From: Centrapalus pauciflorus
Taxonomy: Eukaryota; Streptophyta; Magnoliopsida; Asterales; Asteraceae
Direction: 5' to 3'
Assembly: GCA_020465985.1 (NCBI GenBank)
Contig: JAANYP010006705.1
Span: forward strand, 124,001-188,000
DNA: 64,000 nt
A program made the translations under genes and the position numbers. A model generated the notes under the pieces. The model was not told the DNA's origin, searched no databases, and saw only the letters and a list, made by a program, of their open reading frames with translations. This document shows, in pieces, positions 1-11,942 of the stretch. Numbering within the stretch: the first letter of the stretch is position 1; each line of letters begins with the position of its first letter.

Positions 1-340
1 AACGGCAGATTCAATTATTCACTTTTGGTTTCTTAAACATTGAACGGATGATTCAATTTTAACTTTTAATTTAAAATTTGTTATTATTCTCGTTCGAGTT
101 ACAAGTGTTTGAATGAACGGTTGATTCATTTTTCACTTTGGTGTTATCACTTTGGTTAAATTGAACGGCAGATTCAATTTTAGTGATAAAATCGGTTATA
201 ATAAAAAGGATTTAATTTTGTTATAAAGTGATTAAATTGAACGGTTGATTCAAGTTTTGTCAATTGAAGTATTTGACATTGTTTACAATAAAAGATTTAA
301 TTTTGTTATAAAGTGATTAAATTGAACGGTTGAATCAAGC
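1..340 (+). repeat. Leader repeats with a GAACGG..GATTCAA core, six copies
   Basis: The core GAACGGNNGATTCA (last copy GAACGGTTGAATCA) recurs with GAACGG at about 1 (first base cut by the window edge), 43, 115, 163, 239 and 324. The last two copies sit in longer, nearly identical units that share TTTAATTTTGTTATAAAGTG. With flanking bases the core reads TTGAACGGTTGATTCAA, an imperfect palindrome (TTGAA-N7-TTCAA). The position between the expected primer-binding site and pol suggests an untranslated leader or what remains after gag was lost. Function is unknown. Confidence 0.75.
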
Positions 341-487
341 TTGATCAATTAATTTGACGTTGTTTATAATAAAAGTGTAATTTTATTATAAAGTGAGAAA
401 ATTTTCTTTATTGAAAACTTATAAAGTATTTGTTTGAAAAGAAGATTCACAACTACTTATAATTATTTTCTTTGGCGTTAAAGAAAA

Positions 488-3400
488 ATGAAAATGTTAG
501 ATGAAATTGTGTCACGGCCGATGACTTCAATTATAACATCTATTGCTAAACCATCGATTAAGAAGATGGTTAATTTGATTGGAGTTCAAAATGAGAATAA
601 TTTTGCCAATCATATTGAGAAATCAGAATTGCTTTCTGATTTAGATCTTGAACCATGCGCGGTTCTTGAAGGCAACGGTGAAGTTGCAAGTGTGATAAAT
701 GTGAATATCACCGCAATGGTTTCTGATGTAGAATTGGTAAAATCTGAACCGAATGAATGGTGGATTGACACTGGTTCTACCCGACATGTGTGTTCGGAGA
801 AAAGTTTGTTTACTACTTTGAAAGTAGTTAATGGAAAAAAGATCTTCATGGGAAACTTTGATACGGTTGATGTCAAAGGTGAAGGCGATGTGATCTTGAA
901 AATGACATCCGGGAAAGATCTTAAGTTGACAAATGTTTTGTATGTACCGGAAATTCGAAAGAATTTGGTTTCCGGATGGCTGTTAAACAAGTTTGGATTT
1001 AAAATGGTTTTTGAATCGAATAAATTTGTTTTGACCAAGAATGGTCATTTTGTTGGAGAAGGTTTTGCTTTGAATGGAATGTTCAAAATAAATTTGATGA
1101 TTTTGAAAAGTAATTTTAATAAAACGACTATAAATTCGGTTTATTTGACAGAGTCTTCTAACGTATGGCATGGTCGTCTTGGACATGTCAATTTTAATTC
1201 TTTACGTCGTTTAATCAAGTTAAATTGCATTCCATCTTTTCATATTGATTCAAATTATAAATGCCAAACTTGTGTTGAAGCCAAACTTACAAGATCGTCT
1301 TTCCAATCGGTTGAAAGAATAACCGAACCACTTGATATGATTCACACGGATGTGTGTGATTTAAAATTCATTCCTACGAGAGGTGGTAATAAGTACTTCA
1401 TCACGTTTATTGATGATTGTACAAGATATTGCTATGTTTACTTGATGAAAAGTAAAGATGAAGCAATCGAGAAGTTTGTTTTATACAAACAAGAGGTTGA
1501 GAACCAACTCAACAAAAAGATTAAGGTTGTAAGAAGTGATCGAGGTGGTGAATATGTGTCACCGTTTGCGGATTTATGTGCTCAACATGGAATCCGACAT
1601 GAATTCACCGCTCCTTACTCACCTCAACAAAATGGTATTGCGAAAAGAAAAAACCGAACATTGAAAGAAATGGTGAATGCCATGTTAATAAGTTCGGGAA
1701 TGAGCCAAGAAATGTGGGGGGAAGCTATCCTCTCGGCTACTTATCTTTTGAATAAGATACCCCGCAAGAAAATGGATAAAACACCGTATGAACTTTGGAT
1801 GGGAAGAGAGCCATCCTATAAGTACTTACGAGTGTGGGGGTGCCTAGCAAAGGTTGTTGTACCGGCACCTAAGGCTCAAAAGATAGGACCTAAAACGGTT
1901 GATTGCATATTTATTGGTTATGCACATCATAGTAGTGCCTATCGGTTTCTTGTGTATGAGTCTAAAAATCCAGAAATTCACAAGAATACCATCATGGAAT
2001 CAAGGAATGCATCCTTCTTTGAGAATATATTTCCTTGTTTACAAAAGGATCGTGCTAGTTCGTCTAAATCAATTGACGAAAATGTCCAAGATGAGACATT
2101 AGAACAACCTGAAAGAGAAGAGGTTGAGCCTAGAAGAAGTAAAAGGAAAAGGGTTGAAAAATCATATGGAGATGATTTTGTCACTTACATGGTTGAAAGT
2201 GAACCCAAAACTTACCGAGAAGCGGTAACTTCTTCTGAAGGACCTCAATGGAAAGAAGCCATCAAGAGTGAAATTGAGTCAATTTTACAAAATCATACTT
2301 GGGAACTAGTGGACCTTCCTGAAGGTTGTAAACCACTAGGTTACCGATGGCTTTTTAAGAGGAAAATGAAACCTGATGGTTCCATTGATAAATATAAAGC
2401 ACGGTTGGTAATCAAAGGTTACAAACAAAAGGAGGGTGTCGATTACTTTGATACATATTCGCCGGTGACGCGAATAACATCCATTAGATTGGTGCTTGCG
2501 ATTGCCGCAATAAGAAATCTAGAAGTGCACCAAATGGATGTGAAGACGGCTTTTCTAAACGGTGATTTAGAAGAGGAGATCTACATGGAACAACCCGAGG
2601 GTTTTAGTGCTCCCGGATGTGGAAAGAAAGTTTGTAGGCTTGTTAAGTCATTATATGGCTTGAAGCAAGCTCCCAAACAATGGCATCAAAAGTTTGACCA
2701 CGTCATGCTAGAATGTGGATTCAAAATTAATGAGTGCGACAAGTGTGTGTACATGAAAGATACAAAACATGGATATGTCATTCTTTGTTTATACGTAGAC
2801 GATATGCTTATCGTTGGTAGTAACGAAAGAATGATTAATTCAACGAAAGAGATGTTGAAATCCAAATTTGACATGAAAGACAAGGGTTTAGCGGAAGTGA
2901 TTCTTGGTATTAAAATCACACGAACCCAAGATAGTCTTGTGTTAAGTCAAACTCATTATGTGGATAAAATTCTTGAGAAATTTAGTAATGGTGATTCTAG
3001 TATAGCTAGAACTCCAATTGACACTAGTCAACATCTATCGGAAAATAGAGGTGAAAGTGTTAATCAACTAGAATACTCAAGAATTATAGGCAGTCTAATG
3101 TATCTAATGTCTTGTACCAGACCGGACATAGCATATGCTGTAAGCAGACTAAGTAGGTACACGAGTAATCCGAGTCGGATTCATTGGAAAAGTGTGATAC
3201 GAGTACTTCGGTATCTGAGATATACTCGAGAGTACGGACTGCGTTATGAGAGATATCCAGCTGTGATAGAAGGATACAGCGATGCGAATTGGATATCCGA
3301 TATAAAAGATTCTAGATCTACAAGTGGATATGTATTTACACTTGGTGGTGCTGCTATTTCCTGGAAGTCTTCCAAGTAAACAATGATAGTTAGATCTACG

Positions 3401-3745
3401 ATGGAATCTGAATTCATCGCATTAGATAAATGTGGTGAAGAAGCCGAATGGTTACGTCAATTTATTGAAGACATACCAAAGTGGCCGAAACCCGTTTCAG
3501 CCGTTACTATACATTGTGATAGCCAATCAGCGATTGGTAGAGCGCATAGCATAATGTATAATGGTAAGTCAAGACATATTAGACGTCGGCATAATTCGAT
3601 ACGACAACTACTCTCAACAGGTGTTATTACTATTGACTATGTGAAGTCAAAAGATAACATTGCGGATCCGCTTACGAAAGACCTAAATAGAGAGTTAGTT
3701 TTGAAGTCATCAAAAGGAATGGGACTAAAGCCCATGAATGAATAA
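488..3745 (+). pseudogene. Copia pol polyprotein (PR-IN-RT-RH), interrupted
   Basis: The first reading frame (963 codons, 488-3379) and a second (3383-3745) are in the same phase and separated by one TAA at 3377-3379 inside RNase H. The protease DTG is at residues 94-96 in WWIDTGS. The integrase zinc residues are H228, H233, C259 and C262. Two integrase aspartates are seen (D288 in HTD, D351 in RSDRGG), but residue 386, exactly 35 beyond D351, is lysine where the family has the catalytic glutamate. Reverse transcriptase has TAFLNG near 687 and YVDD at 769-772. RNase H resumes at the MESEFIAL segment after the stop and ends with the usual DNIADPLTK. The upstream 90 residues do not look like capsid. 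The enzyme is predicted inactive for integration. Confidence 0.92.
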
Positions 3746-4355
3746 ATTCATACGAAGGAAAACCTTACCTTGTTGACTGGAGATCCCAAGATCTTGGTTC
3801 AAAAGGACAACCTATTTGTATGAATAAAGTGTGGTCACTGTGGGGGGTTGTGGAAAACTCCTAGTCCATTCCTAAATGATTTCTAGAAGAAAATCATTTT
3901 AGTGACAATGAGGTTAAGCATTTTATAATGATTCGGTAGAAATCATCTATGCTTTTAATGATTCGGGAGAAATCACCTATGTGAGAGAGAAGTGGGGTCG
4001 CTTCGAGTGGAATTGTAGGGGCACAATTCTTAGTAGCTCTCGCAGAACCAGGCTAGTGTTCCATGACCATAACGGACACGACTATGAGGAGTTAACCTTG
4101 TTAGGGAGATTCTTGTGTGAAGTGTATTGTCGTCTTCACAAATGGCAGCTCAGTTCAAAGACATCGAGTTCTACTGACGGCTAGAAGGCTAAGTGCATTT
4201 CATAAGGGAAGGTTCAAAGGTTTACACCTACCTATCCTATGCAAGATTTCAACCATTGAAAATTCATTGGAATTTTATGTGTCTTCGATCAATCTCATAC
4301 ATGTGGGGGATGATTGGAATGTGTTTTCGATCGATCTCTCATTCATGTGGGGGAT
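3746..4355 (+). other. Copia 3' internal untranslated region with polypurine tract
   Basis: No coding frame of note follows pol. Near the right end a 42-44 bp segment is present twice in tandem (from about 4278 and about 4320). Each copy holds a GTGTYTTCGATC stretch followed by CATGTGGGGGAT. The second purine tract (about 4344-4354) directly abuts the TGTTGG start of the LTR and is the likely plus-strand priming site. The first copy (about 4300-4310) is a displaced duplicate. Confidence 0.7.
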
Positions 4356-4814
4356 TGTTGGAAAAAAGTGTGAATTTTTCAAAGGAAAAAGTGTATTTTC
4401 CATGTTTTTGGACCAAATATAATTATATATAGTTGTGAGATATATAATTAATATTTTATGGGTGTGTATTCTCCTTGAAGAGAGGATTACAACGATATAA
4501 AGAACGTCCAAAACGGAGCTAAGATGAATGAGATATCGATGCTCAAAGATTGGTGTTTGATGTGGGAAAATGCAAGTTAAAAGTGTGAAAACTTGTCCCA
4601 CATAGGAAGATGGACCAAACCATGAGTGGTTTATAATGAGGAGCCTTGACAAGCATGACAAGTTACTCCAAGACAAAACTTGGGTCCAAACAATAGCAAA
4701 TCATTAAACTTGTGTGCACTCGCATCTGCCTCGTACTTTGTATAAGGTATTTTTTTTGTGCGAGCCGCGTTCGTGTCTTGAACGAATCTAGACAATTCTA
4801 GAGCCGTTACAGAA

Positions 4815-5003
4815 ATGGTTTAATGATAGAATTATTATATTTAATTATTAATAAAAAATATTTTTTATTACAATTAAATATAATTAATTTGTTGTTACAA
4901 CTCATGGTTTAATGATAGAATTATTATATTTAATTATTAATAAAAAAATGGTTTTTTATTATTATTTCAATTGAATATAATTAAGTTGTTGTTACAACTC
5001 ATC
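4815..5003 (+). repeat. Tandem duplication in LTR U3, upstream of the TATA box
   Basis: Two AT-rich units start with ATGGTTTAATGATAGAATT at 4815 and 4904 (period 89) and both end GTTGTTACAACTCAT. The second is about 10 bp longer through slippage in the T-rich middle. Confidence 0.85.
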
Positions 5004-5005
5004 TC

Positions 5006-5014
5006 CTATAAAAG
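5006..5014 (+). promoter_or_regulatory. LTR TATA box
   Basis: CTATAAAAG stands in front of a C/A-rich stretch, as expected of the U3/R boundary of a plant LTR promoter. A transcription start about 25-35 bp downstream is inferred. Confidence 0.6.
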
Positions 5015-5427
5015 GGATGGAGATGCAAACACCAAAACACACATTTTGATATACTTGGAAAACGCTTTGCAATCTTGAAACTTTTTGCACTTTAACGGCA
5101 AGACGTTGCTGCTTCCAAGAACGAAGAACACCTTCAATTCACGTGATTTTTCAGGCAAGTTGGTTACCTCCGGCAGTACACGCTGCTTTGGCTGTTGTAC
5201 CCTGGGAAACAGACTTCGAATCTGTTTTAAGGGAATCGTGTCAAACACGAGACTCAGCCTTTATTTTTCCGTATTGTAATTTACTTTTCCGTATTACTAT
5301 TTATTTTACTTATAATTTTAATTTCAGTACTTTATTTATTTCCGTGTATTGTAATTTCATTTCTGAATTGTAATTCGTAATATATTTCTTATATTTTATA
5401 ATTGGTATCGGGTACAATATCCCTACA

Positions 5428-5820
5428 GAACTAGACTTGATTTACCATGAAAAGACATTTACCAAATTTTTATGGGGAAGGGTCATAATTTTAAAAATTG
5501 TCACGTAAAGTACAACAATTTACGTGACCAAACACCTTTTGTAACGTAATGCATTAAAAAAATAAAAAAAGTACAAATCACGTAAATTGTGGCTATCACG
5601 TAAATTGTGGCTATTTTGATAAAATGTATATAAAATGACTAAAAAGTGAATAAATGAGTGAGATTTGACTATTTTAGTAATTATTTCATTTTTTAAAGTT
5701 TAATATTTTAATAAAAAATGTCATGCGGTGAAATGCTATTTTTGGAAGATATCGTTGGTAGCTAATTTTAGCAATCTAGTTGGTGGCTATTTTGTGCAGA
5801 AAGCTTTCAATTATTTATTA
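5428..5820. other. Intergenic stretch with a small hairpin
   Basis: No gene is seen. An inverted repeat GTCACGTAAA...TTTACGTGAC (about 5499-5527) is followed by two direct copies of ATCACGTAAATTGTGGCTAT. It may be the end of a small inverted-repeat element. The rest is AT-rich promoter-side DNA of the following PPR gene. Confidence 0.5.
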
Positions 5821-5824
5821 AAAA

Positions 5825-8800
5825 TTGTTACGACAGTGAGTTCTGAACCAGTTCAACAATACACAGATCACTCTTCTGTTGCGCCACTTCTCAAACCAAT
5901 ATCTCTGGCTCTTCTCCGACGTCGTCACTGTCTTCTCTCTCGAGTTCTTGGCTTGCCACGACCAGCTCTGGTATCTTCTCACTCTTCTCTTCTCCTGATT
6001 TCGTATGAACCCTAATGTGTTTAACTTAACTCTCTGACTCTCTGAGTCTCTGTCTCCTCTCCTCTAAATATGCATTTATTTGGTTTTCTACTTTGATTCA
6101 GCTATGATGCGTTTGATTGTTGAATACCTGAATCGGTCTCTCTTAATTCTGATTTGGTCTTCTATGTGAACTTGTGATGTACTGATGTGTTTCGTTATAA
6201 CTTATAATGATTTTCGAAATTGGATGCTTGTCTTTTGAATTATGGATGGATTTTGAATTTTAATTAAAGCAGGAAAGCTATAACAGGTGAAGCAATGTCT
6301 GGACTTGAATTTATTTTCTGGAACTGGAATAAAGCTGAAATTGGGTTTAAACTGGAATTTGGTACCAAACTGATTTTGAATTCGGTTTTTGGTTCGGTCC
6401 AATATGAAATCAGTTTGGTTCGGTTTTCAGTTTCACCTCCAAAAAACTTCAAATCGAGGAAACCAAATAACCAGAAAACCAAACTGATAATCAGCCCTAA
6501 CCATAACTGTCGTTGGTCTTTTGTTTTAAGAGCATCAAAACTCTGGATTTTTAATCCTTGATTGCCAGGCACATGTTCTGGTTTTTCATGGTCTTTGGTC
6601 ATCGATACCCTTTATTCTCAAAATTGAATTCTTATGTTATTTCTTGGTTTAATAAACTTTACGTTACTTCTATCATCAAAAAAATAAATTTTACGTTACA
6701 TTTCTTGTGAATTTGCCCATAAATAAATGGTTGCCTGCTCTTTTATGACAGCGACACAACATCATTTAGGAAACCTGAACATATCACCATAAAAAACAAG
6801 AATGACACCGCGGTCCTTGTTTTGTTAAGATAAAAAGAATTCACAGGCTTGAAGTTTAAGACATTAATGGATATAATGATGAATATTGGAAAAATTGCAG
6901 AGAGAAGATGAGGGGAATCTTTGCAGTTGGTCGTATCATACGGAATGGAGATAACTGCGCCTCTCTGTGTTCTTCTACCGGTGAATTTGCAACAACTTCC
7001 TCTTCGAATCCAGTACAAATCCCATTTGTGACGAAACTATCATGGTCAATACCCTTCCCCCAATTTCAATCCGGAGAGCAGCCTTTCAATCGGAATCACT
7101 GTTCCTCCTCCTGCTCATCAGGTATGCTGGGTTGTTAGTCATTGATCAGCTACATTCAATACTTAAAAAATGTTCATATGAAAACCCTTCCGAGTTTAAG
7201 GAACAATCGCAGGAATCACAATAGTATTGCTATTTCCACATAGATGAATTACTTTCTGAAATAGGGTTAGAAATCTTACCTATCATGAAAACCTGAAACA
7301 TGTGTTGGGCAATCAAGAAATCTATGCCTTGAGTTCCAAGTTATTGTCTTAAAATGTAAGGACAATTTTGAAAGTGTGATCATTGTTTTATGTACAAGGA
7401 TTATTTTTGCCAGAAAAATGATTAGGATAAGATTACAGGAAACACCACTTGAATTTCACTCAACATTGCCGACACTTCCAAAACATCCCTCTTTCTCAGA
7501 GTTCCTAAGTCCTAACTACAGTGATCAGACAAGATGCTAGTGGAAATCATGTGTTTTACAGTACAGTTCTATAAATTAGACTCGATGTACGCATATATTA
7601 AATTTCCATGAGGATTGAAAGCATAAAGGTTAAAAGAAAGTAGAGAATGTTGCTGTCCTACATTCAAAGTTTATTATCCTCGGTCTTTACACTTCAAAAC
7701 CTCATAACCTTTTCTAATATGTAAAGGATTTATGGCTTCTTCTATGTAGGATGTTATTGGCATGGTGCAATTATGTAAAACCCTTGGCCACAACTTAGAA
7801 TCCAATTCGTGATTTTTCCCTCTCTTTTGTACTAGTGTGGTTTTACACACCAAGAAGATATTTTTAAAGTGTAGCTTGATTCCATAAGATTGAGATTAGT
7901 TGCATTTTAAGGTTTCTTCTACTTTTGTGTTTCTTATATCATAGCAAGTTAGCAACAATGAATCTTATTTTCAAACTTGTGATCATGCTTTGCAACCTGA
8001 TGTAAGCTGAAAAAATTGAAAAATTCACGAAACCATGTGTAAGGCTGCTTATTTTTCCCTGATAAAGGTACAACCATACAAGTGGAACCTTGTTGTTCTT
8101 TCATGATCGTCTTGAGTTCGTTTTCCATAAAGTTAATACCTGATGATTTATTGGAGCCGGAAATATTTTATTATAATTTTCCATTTATGGTAAGAATCCA
8201 TGCTCAACATCTTGGGATTAATGTTTATGGCTAGGAGACCTGTGTGGCCTTAGTTTTGTGAGACTACAAATTATCATGTCTGCCTTTAGATTACCAGGGA
8301 AGAGACATTGATGGAGGAACTAGCATAAGAAGTTAAGAACCTTGAACGATTGCAAGGGAGCTTGTAGGGATTGCTTTAAGTCAGCCTTGAGATTACTGCA
8401 ACAGTAAATTGTATGTATTCTTGTTGCAAATATATCACGGGGCATTGCTTTATATGTATTGGTACTTAAATATTATAATAGTTTTGTTATTTTTATTGAT
8501 TTTATCATGGTTAGAAGAAAAATTACTAGAAATTATATCAATTGTGAGTATGTGGCTTGTTTTACTTTCAAAGTCAAAGAGTAATTTATTTCTTTGAACT
8601 TGAGGGACGGTGTGCTTTCATATAGGGAAATATATGAAAAGTTTTTAATGTATTTTATTTCTACGGATGATGCAGATACTTTCTTTGGATCAGGAACTGT
8701 GAACTACGTTGGACACCAGTTAAATACCGAAGATTCAGAAGTATGGATTTATTTTAGCTTAACTTAATATGAGATTCTACTTTTTCTTTCTGATGCAATA

Positions 8801-10852
8801 TTGGAATTTTAGGATGAGCGTTTTTGTGACAGGATAGAATGGATATATCTATGAATGGAATTGTAACCGAAATTCATCAGAGAAACTTTGAGGTAAGTCA
8901 TGCACGTATTCAATTCAAATAACCAAACTTGGTACTTTTAAGGAAAACTTTATGTTATATACTTACAGTTATTTGTCACAATGATGGGAATTTATGGTTA
9001 GGGCTCATTCGCCTCAAAAGCAAAAACCCGTATTGTTCACGAAACACCAAAAACTCATCTTCCTCCAGAGGAGGATAATAGATGGGTAGTAGGGCTCATT
9101 TGCCTTGACAAGTCTGGAGGTACTTCCAAAGATGAACCCTATGATGAATTTTCAGGTGATGTGGAGAAGATTTACAGGATCTTAAGGAAATTCCACTCGA
9201 GGGTTCCGAAATTGGAACTTGCTCTACAAGAATCCGGTGTTATTGTGCGCTCAGGATTAACTGAACGTGTGTTGAACCGTTGTGGTGATGCGGGGAACTT
9301 GGGATACAGATTCTTTGTTTGGGCATCAAAACAACCTGGTTATGTACAAAACCATGACGTATACAAATCGATGATTAGAAGTTTAGGAAAAATGAGACAA
9401 TTTGGTGCAGTATGGGCCCTTCTCGAGGAAATGAGGAGAGAAAACCCACACCTTATAACCCCCCAGGTGTTTGTTGTTTTGATTAGGAAGTTTGCTTCTG
9501 CTAGAATGGTGAAAAAAGCAATCGAGGTGTTGGACGAAATGCCTAAATATGGGTGTGAGCCTGATGAATACGTGTTTGGGTGCCTGTTAGATGCATTGTG
9601 TAAGAATGGCAGCATTAAAGAAGCTGCTTTACTTTTTGAGGACATGAGAGTGAGATTTCCACCAACAATCAAGCATTTCACCTCATTGTTATATGGTTGG
9701 TGTAAAGAAGGTAAGCTAATGGAGGCAAAATTCGTGTTGGTGCAGATGAGAGAGGCTGGTTATGAGCCTGACATTGTTGTTTATAACAATTTGCTTAATG
9801 GGTATGCTGTAGCAGGGAAGATGGTAGATGCATTTGATCTTTTGCAAGAAATGAGGCGAAAACATTGTGATCCAAATGTAACTTCGTTCACCATTTTGAT
9901 ACAAGCACTTTGTGGTCAGGAGAAGATGGATGCCGCAATGCAGGTCTTCTTGGATATGGAGAGGCATGGCTGTGAGGCAGATGTTGTTACTTACACTACA
10001 TTAATAAGCGGGTTTTGTAAATGGGGGAAAACTCAAAAGAGTCGTGAGCTTTTAGATCACATGATACAGAGAGGGCATACTCCAAATCAGACTACGTATC
10101 TGCATATTTTGAATTCTTATGAAAAGAAAGATGAACTGGAGGAATGTATGGAACTTTTAAAAGAGATGCAAAAGATTGGTTGTTTTCCAGATCTTAACAT
10201 TTACAATACAATTATTCGGTTAGCATTCAAGTTAGGGGAGATTAAAGAAGGGGTTCGAGTCTGGAATGAAATGGAAGCAAATGGACTTAGTCCAGGACTG
10301 GACAATTTTGTGACTATGATTCACGGGCTTATCGGTCAAGAATGTTTAGTTGAAGCTTCTGAGTATTTCAAAGAAATGGTTGGAAGAGGTCTTTTCTCTG
10401 CTCCCCAGTATGGTCTTCTGAAAGATCTCTTAAACTCCCTACTAAGAGCTGATAAGCTTGAATTGAGCAAAGATGTTTGGAGTTCTATTATCAATAATGG
10501 GTGTGAGCTTAACGTTTATGCCTGGACAATTTGGATCCACTCCCTTTTCTCAAAAGGCCATGTCAAGGATGCTTGTTCTTACTGTTTGGATATGATGGAT
10601 GCTGGTGTGATGCCCCAGCCTGATACTTTTGCCAAGCTCATGAAGGGCTTGAGAAAACTGTACAACAGACAGATTGCCGCTGAAATTACGGAGAAAGTGA
10701 GGCAGATGGCTGCTGAGAGGAAAATAACATTTAAAATGTATAAACGGCGTGGTGAGAGGGACTTAAAAGAGAAAGCCAAGGCCAAAATTGATGGAAGGAA
10801 AAGAAGGGCTCGTAGGCGTCGGTGGGGCCATGCCAAAGCTGGTGCTGTTTGA
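5825..10852 (+). CDS. P-class pentatricopeptide repeat protein, At5g65820-like
   Basis: This is an organelle-type PPR protein of 729 residues in my model; the family binds organellar RNA by a repeat-per-base code. Coding exons are 6908-7121, 8676-8740, 8833-8892 and 9002-10852. Frames join without a stop and introns are GT-AG. A noncoding 5' exon likely ends at 5970 with an intron to 6900. The last exon holds almost the whole protein: RVPKLELAL, RVLNRCGDAGNLGYRFFVWA, then about 11-12 tandem 35-residue PPR motifs without E or DYW domains. It ends in a strongly basic tail (KMYKRRGERDLKEK and an RRARRRR stretch). The wording closely matches what I recall of Arabidopsis At5g65820. The N-terminus from exon 1 is Ser/Arg-rich with few acids, in keeping with an organelle presequence. 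The last exon is certain; the three short 5' exons are my reconstruction. Confidence 0.85.
7518..7755 (+). repeat. 238-bp dispersed repeat, uninterrupted copy
   Basis: This intronic segment of the PPR gene is nearly identical to the two flanks of the 894-bp element in 19910-21044. It begins ACAGTGATCAGA and ends CTATGTAGGATGTT. At the insertion point of the other copy it reads straight through as GACTCGATGTAC, so it is the empty site. The repeat family is not identified. Confidence 0.85.
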
Positions 10853-11687
10853 TATTGTTTAGAGTCGTCTTATCGAATGGTTACTGTGAGCTTGTAATAG
10901 GTAAGGTACAACACACTTCATATTGATTTCTATGATTTCAATACAATGTTTCATTCAAGGATTAATATGCAAGTTACTTCTGGCATACAATCAAGAAGAT
11001 CATGGTCATACGAACCCACAATGCAATGGTCTTGGTCGTGGCGCGTGCAAACAATTAAGGTTGGGGGAAAACCATGACTTATTGAATCTACTCTTGCATG
11101 TTTTTAGGATATTTAGTAATAATTTTTATCTCTGCCCCATTATACTCTTTGATTTCTATGGTCAAACACAATGCTACCAATATAGATTTGTTTTTGTTGC
11201 ACAAAGATCTCAGACATTGGTTTGTTTGTATTATTGGTACTTCAATTTTACCATTGTTTTTTCATGATAATTTTTTAGATTATCAAAGTTATCACTTGTT
11301 TATCAAAAAAGTATTCGAGTCCATATCAACTTGAAGCTGAATTAATTTAGAACAGATGGATTATTTGCTTTTGTATTGGGAATTCAATGTGAGGTTTGAT
11401 GTGTATGTTTGCTTTTTATGAAGTTAAAGGCCATGAAAATTGAAAGTAAAGTATGATAAATAATGTTTCTTTATTAATTGTTTATCATTTGTGGCTTATG
11501 ATGCTGCATTTGAACTTGAGTTTATTTTGTGACAGGATGTATATTGAAATATTTATGCTCATGCTCAGACGAAGTAAAACTATTCTGCAGGCTGTTGCCT
11601 TGTTGAGTTGCATCTTAGATTCTTAGAAAAAAAAAAAGCTTTTGGTATGTAGTTTTGGGGTATTTCTTATAATGATTTCAACTCTTG
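10853..11687 (+). other. 3' flank of the PPR gene
   Basis: AT-rich sequence with no supported coding frame. The first few hundred bases probably include the 3' UTR; no clear single polyadenylation signal stands out. Confidence 0.4.
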
Positions 11688-11942
11688 TAGGCTAAGCTAG
11701 CAGCTTTGATGTACAAGATAACCATACTTGGTGGCGATGGACAAATGGACAATTACCCAATCGGTGCAGCAGCTGAAGTTGCTTTCAGGCAGCCTTTTCA
11801 CTGGAAATTGACCAGTTTTTTTGTTCTTCAACTGAGACGGACATTTTGAGCTGGGATATCGAAGCATCTAGTTGGCTTACAAGTTGCTAGACCTCATTGA
11901 TGTTAATTTTAAGACCGACAAAGACAAGGACGAGCATTAGAC
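11688..11942 (+). pseudogene. Relic of an unidentified protein-coding exon
   Basis: After an acceptor-like CTCTTGTAG, a frame reads YKITILGGDGQMDNYPIGAA and then FRQPFHWKLTSFFVLQLRRT. It then meets a stop. Shifted by one base the reading continues as ELGYRSI, a second stop, then LAYKLLDLIDVNFKTDKDKD and a final TAG. Such protein-like text on both sides of a frameshift and a nonsense codon points to a decayed gene end. I do not recognise the family. Confidence 0.55.

Larger units (their letters stand above)
1..5427 (+). mobile_element. Ty1/Copia LTR retrotransposon, 3' part, degenerate
   Basis: The stretch runs from a repeat-rich leader through a Copia pol frame (protease, integrase, reverse transcriptase, RNase H in that order, which defines Copia) to a polypurine tract and a 3' LTR. 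No gag-like capsid segment and no CCHC zinc knuckle is seen before the protease, so gag is missing. The 5' LTR and primer-binding site are not visible; they lie left of the window or are lost. Pol is split by an in-frame stop and has a substitution at an integrase catalytic position. The copy is therefore not self-sufficient. The target-site duplication cannot be tested because only one end is present. Confidence 0.9.
4356..5427 (+). repeat. 3' LTR of the Copia element (about 1072 bp)
   Basis: The LTR begins TGTTGGAA directly after the purine tract and ends CCCTACA, giving the usual TG...CA ends. It contains a TATA box with a plausible downstream start and an internal tandem duplication upstream of that TATA. 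The right boundary rests on the CA dinucleotide and the change of sequence character, because the partner LTR is outside the window. Confidence 0.75.

Noticed and set aside
5400..5420. TGGTATCGGG near the end of the LTR as a primer-binding site
   Set aside because: It lies inside the LTR, before the terminal CA, and no internal region follows.
9161..10852. PPR gene starting at 9161
   Set aside because: The codon there is GTG and the frame is open upstream to an acceptor at 9001; the start is in an earlier exon.
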